Notes under the pieces: generated by a model
Databases searched by the model: none
What the model saw: the letters and a program-made list of their open reading frames with translations, nothing else
What the model was told of the DNA's origin: nothing
Shown here: in pieces, positions 62,851 to 64,000 of the stretch
How the letters are laid out: each line of letters begins with the position of its first letter
How positions within the stretch are numbered: the first letter of the stretch is position 1
Made by a program: the position numbers and the translations under genes
Source: Actinopolymorpha cephalotaxi
GTDB lineage: Bacteria; Actinomycetota; Actinomycetes; Propionibacteriales; Actinopolymorphaceae
Reading direction: 5' to 3'
Length of the DNA: 64,000 bases
Assembly (NCBI RefSeq): GCF_013408535.1
Contig: NZ_JACBZA010000001.1
Span: 1-64,000, forward strand

Positions 62851-62925
62851 GGGTCGGGACAGGCAGGATCGGGACAGGCAGGATCGGGTCAGGCGGGATC
62901 GGGTCAGGTGGGGTCGGGTCAGGCG
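62851..62925. repeat. 15-bp tandem repeat, five copies, between convergent genes
   Basis: Five head-to-tail 15-bp units begin at 62851, 62866, 62881, 62896 and 62911, with consensus GGATCGGGTCAGGCG. They lie between the DUF222 stop (62802) and the U32-like gene's stop (62919), overlapping the latter by seven bases. No spacers are present, so this is not a CRISPR array. It could be read as Ala-Gly-Ser-Gly-Gln repeats. Confidence 0.85.
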
Positions 62926-63911
62926 TTCGCGGCCTTGACCGGGACTGCGAGCCCGGCGGCGTTGCGTTCCGAGGTCGCCTCGGCCGCGCCGTGACGGACC
63001 AGCAGGTCCATGCCGAGCCGAGCCCGCCGCACGCGTTCGCGGGTCAGCGCGACCGTGGTGGCTTCGAGGTGGGTACCGGCGGGGTAGACGTCCGGCGCGT
63101 TGCGCAAGCCGAACTTGACATACACCGGCGCGGCCACCTCGATCAGGCGGGGGAGTTCGTGGTGCCGGACGTAGCCGCCGAGGTTGTCCGGCGCCTCGAC
63201 GTACACATCCAGCGGCACGTCCACCACGGCGCGGATCGCCGCGATCTGGGCCAGGCTCAGGTCCGTTGCCAGGTTGAGGGTGTCGGCGCCGAGGTCCTCG
63301 AGCACCCGCGCGGTGGCGGCATTGGTGACCGGCAGCATCACCGAGACCTTGGCCTGCATGTCGGCGGGCAGGTGACCCCCCGCCCGCAGCTTCCCGAACG
63401 CCGCGAGGACGCCGAGGTCGGAGATCAGCACGCTGCGGATGCCGTGCTCGGCGGCTCGGACGACGTCCTCGAGTACGGCGGACACCTGGTCCTGACCGTG
63501 CGCGGTGGCCGCGAACCCCCCACCGGCCTGCGATCGCGCGGTGGCCGAGGTGCCCCAACCGGCGCACGGGCGGGCGAACAGGCTCACCTCCACACCGGCG
63601 GACCGGGCCTGCTCGGCCATCTCGTCCAGCTCGGCGTCGGTGAGCAGGAACACCCCGCTGCCCTGGGAGATCCGGCGTACCGGCACCTCCAGGCGATCGG
63701 CCTCCTCCAGCGCCGCCTCCAGGCAGCGCGGGCCCTCGGTGCTCGGGATCTCCACCCGGTAACGCATGCCGTCGGGGAACCGTTTGGCCGAGGCGGGCAG
63801 GTCGTTCAGGTCGCCCCGGGGAAGCTCGAGGATGTCCAACAGGTGCGACGCTGGTGTCCCGCCCACGAGGTCCCCCTTGAAGAATGGGTTGTCCGGTATC
63901 TCGAACGACAT
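62919..63911 (-). CDS. U32-like TIM-barrel protein of uncertain function
   Basis: A 330-residue protein of a U32-peptidase-like barrel type. Visible features are 'NPFFKGDLVGGTPASHLLD' near the start, repeated beta-alpha units ('IRSVLISDLGVLAAFG', 'ADTLNLATDLSLAQIAAIRA') and 'APVYVKFGLRNAPDVYP'. U32 members hydrolyse collagen-like peptides or help in tRNA/ubiquinone hydroxylation. The catalytic cysteines of those subfamilies are not evident, so the activity is unknown. ATG 63911 fits the conserved start. An in-frame GTG lies at 63944. A dyad covers the start codon, and the gene 5' flank continues past the window. Confidence 0.6.
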   Translation of the reverse strand: MSFEIPDNPFFKGDLVGGTPASHLLDILELPRGDLNDLPASAKRFPDGMRYRVEIPSTEGPRCLEAALEEADRLEVPVRRISQGSGVFLLTDAELDEMAEQARSAGVEVSLFARPCAGWGTSATARSQAGGGFAATAHGQDQVSAVLEDVVRAAEHGIRSVLISDLGVLAAFGKLRAGGHLPADMQAKVSVMLPVTNAATARVLEDLGADTLNLATDLSLAQIAAIRAVVDVPLDVYVEAPDNLGGYVRHHELPRLIEVAAPVYVKFGLRNAPDVYPAGTHLEATTVALTRERVRRARLGMDLLVRHGAAEATSERNAAGLAVPVKAANA

Positions 63912-63931
63912 CCGTATACTCGGACATCGTT
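63904..63931. promoter_or_regulatory. dyad operator over the start of the U32-like gene
   Basis: AACGACATCCG (63904-63914) and CGGACATCGTT (63921-63931) form 11-bp arms with two mismatches around a TATACT centre (63915-63920). The central GTATAC-like core resembles GntR-family sites. The dyad includes the ATG at 63911, which would place the repressor on the 5' end of the message or imply that transcription starts further upstream. Confidence 0.45.
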
Positions 63932-64000
63932 GCGATGGGATCACACTGCCGTCAAGTTGCGTTCGGGTGGACGAACAACAGGACGTGATGGCAGCGGACG

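Noticed and set aside
62851-62925. CRISPR-like array
   Set aside because: The 15-bp units abut one another with no unique spacers, and no cas genes are present.
62803-62994. A 63-codon frame reading Ala-Gly-Ser-Gly-Gln repeats
   Set aside because: It starts right after the DUF222 stop without a ribosome binding site and runs into the U32-like gene. More likely it is just the tandem repeat read in a frame.

Overview
The window comes from the chromosome of a high-G+C actinobacterium (roughly 70% G+C by eye). Third codon positions are strongly G/C, GTG and TTG starts are common, and several promoters look leaderless (TANNNT a few bases before the start codon). Two 13E12-type DUF222/HNH endonuclease genes and two DinB/mycothiol-dependent maleylpyruvate isomerase-type proteins also fit Actinobacteria. 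The many secreted glycosidases and sugar ABC transporters suggest a soil or plant-litter saprophyte such as Actinopolymorpha or a relative, but the genus is only a guess. I saw no rRNA, tRNA, CRISPR array, insertion sequence or phage module.

Region 1-10 kb is mixed housekeeping and regulatory DNA. It holds an ArsR-type regulator with a clear autoregulatory dyad and a frameshifted MFS exporter, a DinB protein, a methyltransferase, an orphan MASE1 membrane sensor, OsmC, a decayed DUF222/HNH gene, a beta-carbonic anhydrase, a relic of an LLM flavin oxidoreductase, and an overlapping folD-cyclohydrolase pair. The FolD has lost the lysine normally needed for cyclohydrolase activity.

Region 10-15.2 kb is a two-component system divergent from a three-gene redox operon: a membrane flavocytochrome/ferric-reductase-like protein, an exported FMN-binding protein, and the flavin transferase ApbE.

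Region 15.3-34 kb contains a membrane-embedded patatin-like lipase, a GH2 glycosidase, a P-loop kinase, an MFS transporter, an SDR, a nucleoside hydrolase, a GH30-CBM32 glycosidase, a phosphodiester glycosidase-metallophosphoesterase fusion, a hydroxyacid dehydrogenase, an SMP-30 lactonase and a phytanoyl-CoA dioxygenase-like enzyme.

Region 34-42.8 kb is a complete five-gene oligopeptide/oligosaccharide-type (Dpp/Opp) ABC transporter operon, a small unknown membrane protein, and a solitary second family-5 binding protein under its own operator.

Region 42.8-60.5 kb is an arabinose-centred island. It has an L-arabonate-type dehydratase, an MFS transporter, a CUT1 ABC transporter divergent from a GH51 alpha-L-arabinofuranosidase and a zinc alcohol dehydrogenase, then pyrE, a DinB protein and a LacI repressor. 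The LacI gene is divergent from a GH127 beta-L-arabinofuranosidase with a second CUT1 transporter. The likely logic is uptake of arabinofuranosyl oligosaccharides, intracellular hydrolysis from both anomeric configurations, and possibly oxidative breakdown of L-arabinose. The window closes with an intact DUF222/HNH gene, a 15-bp tandem repeat and a U32-like barrel protein with an operator over its start.
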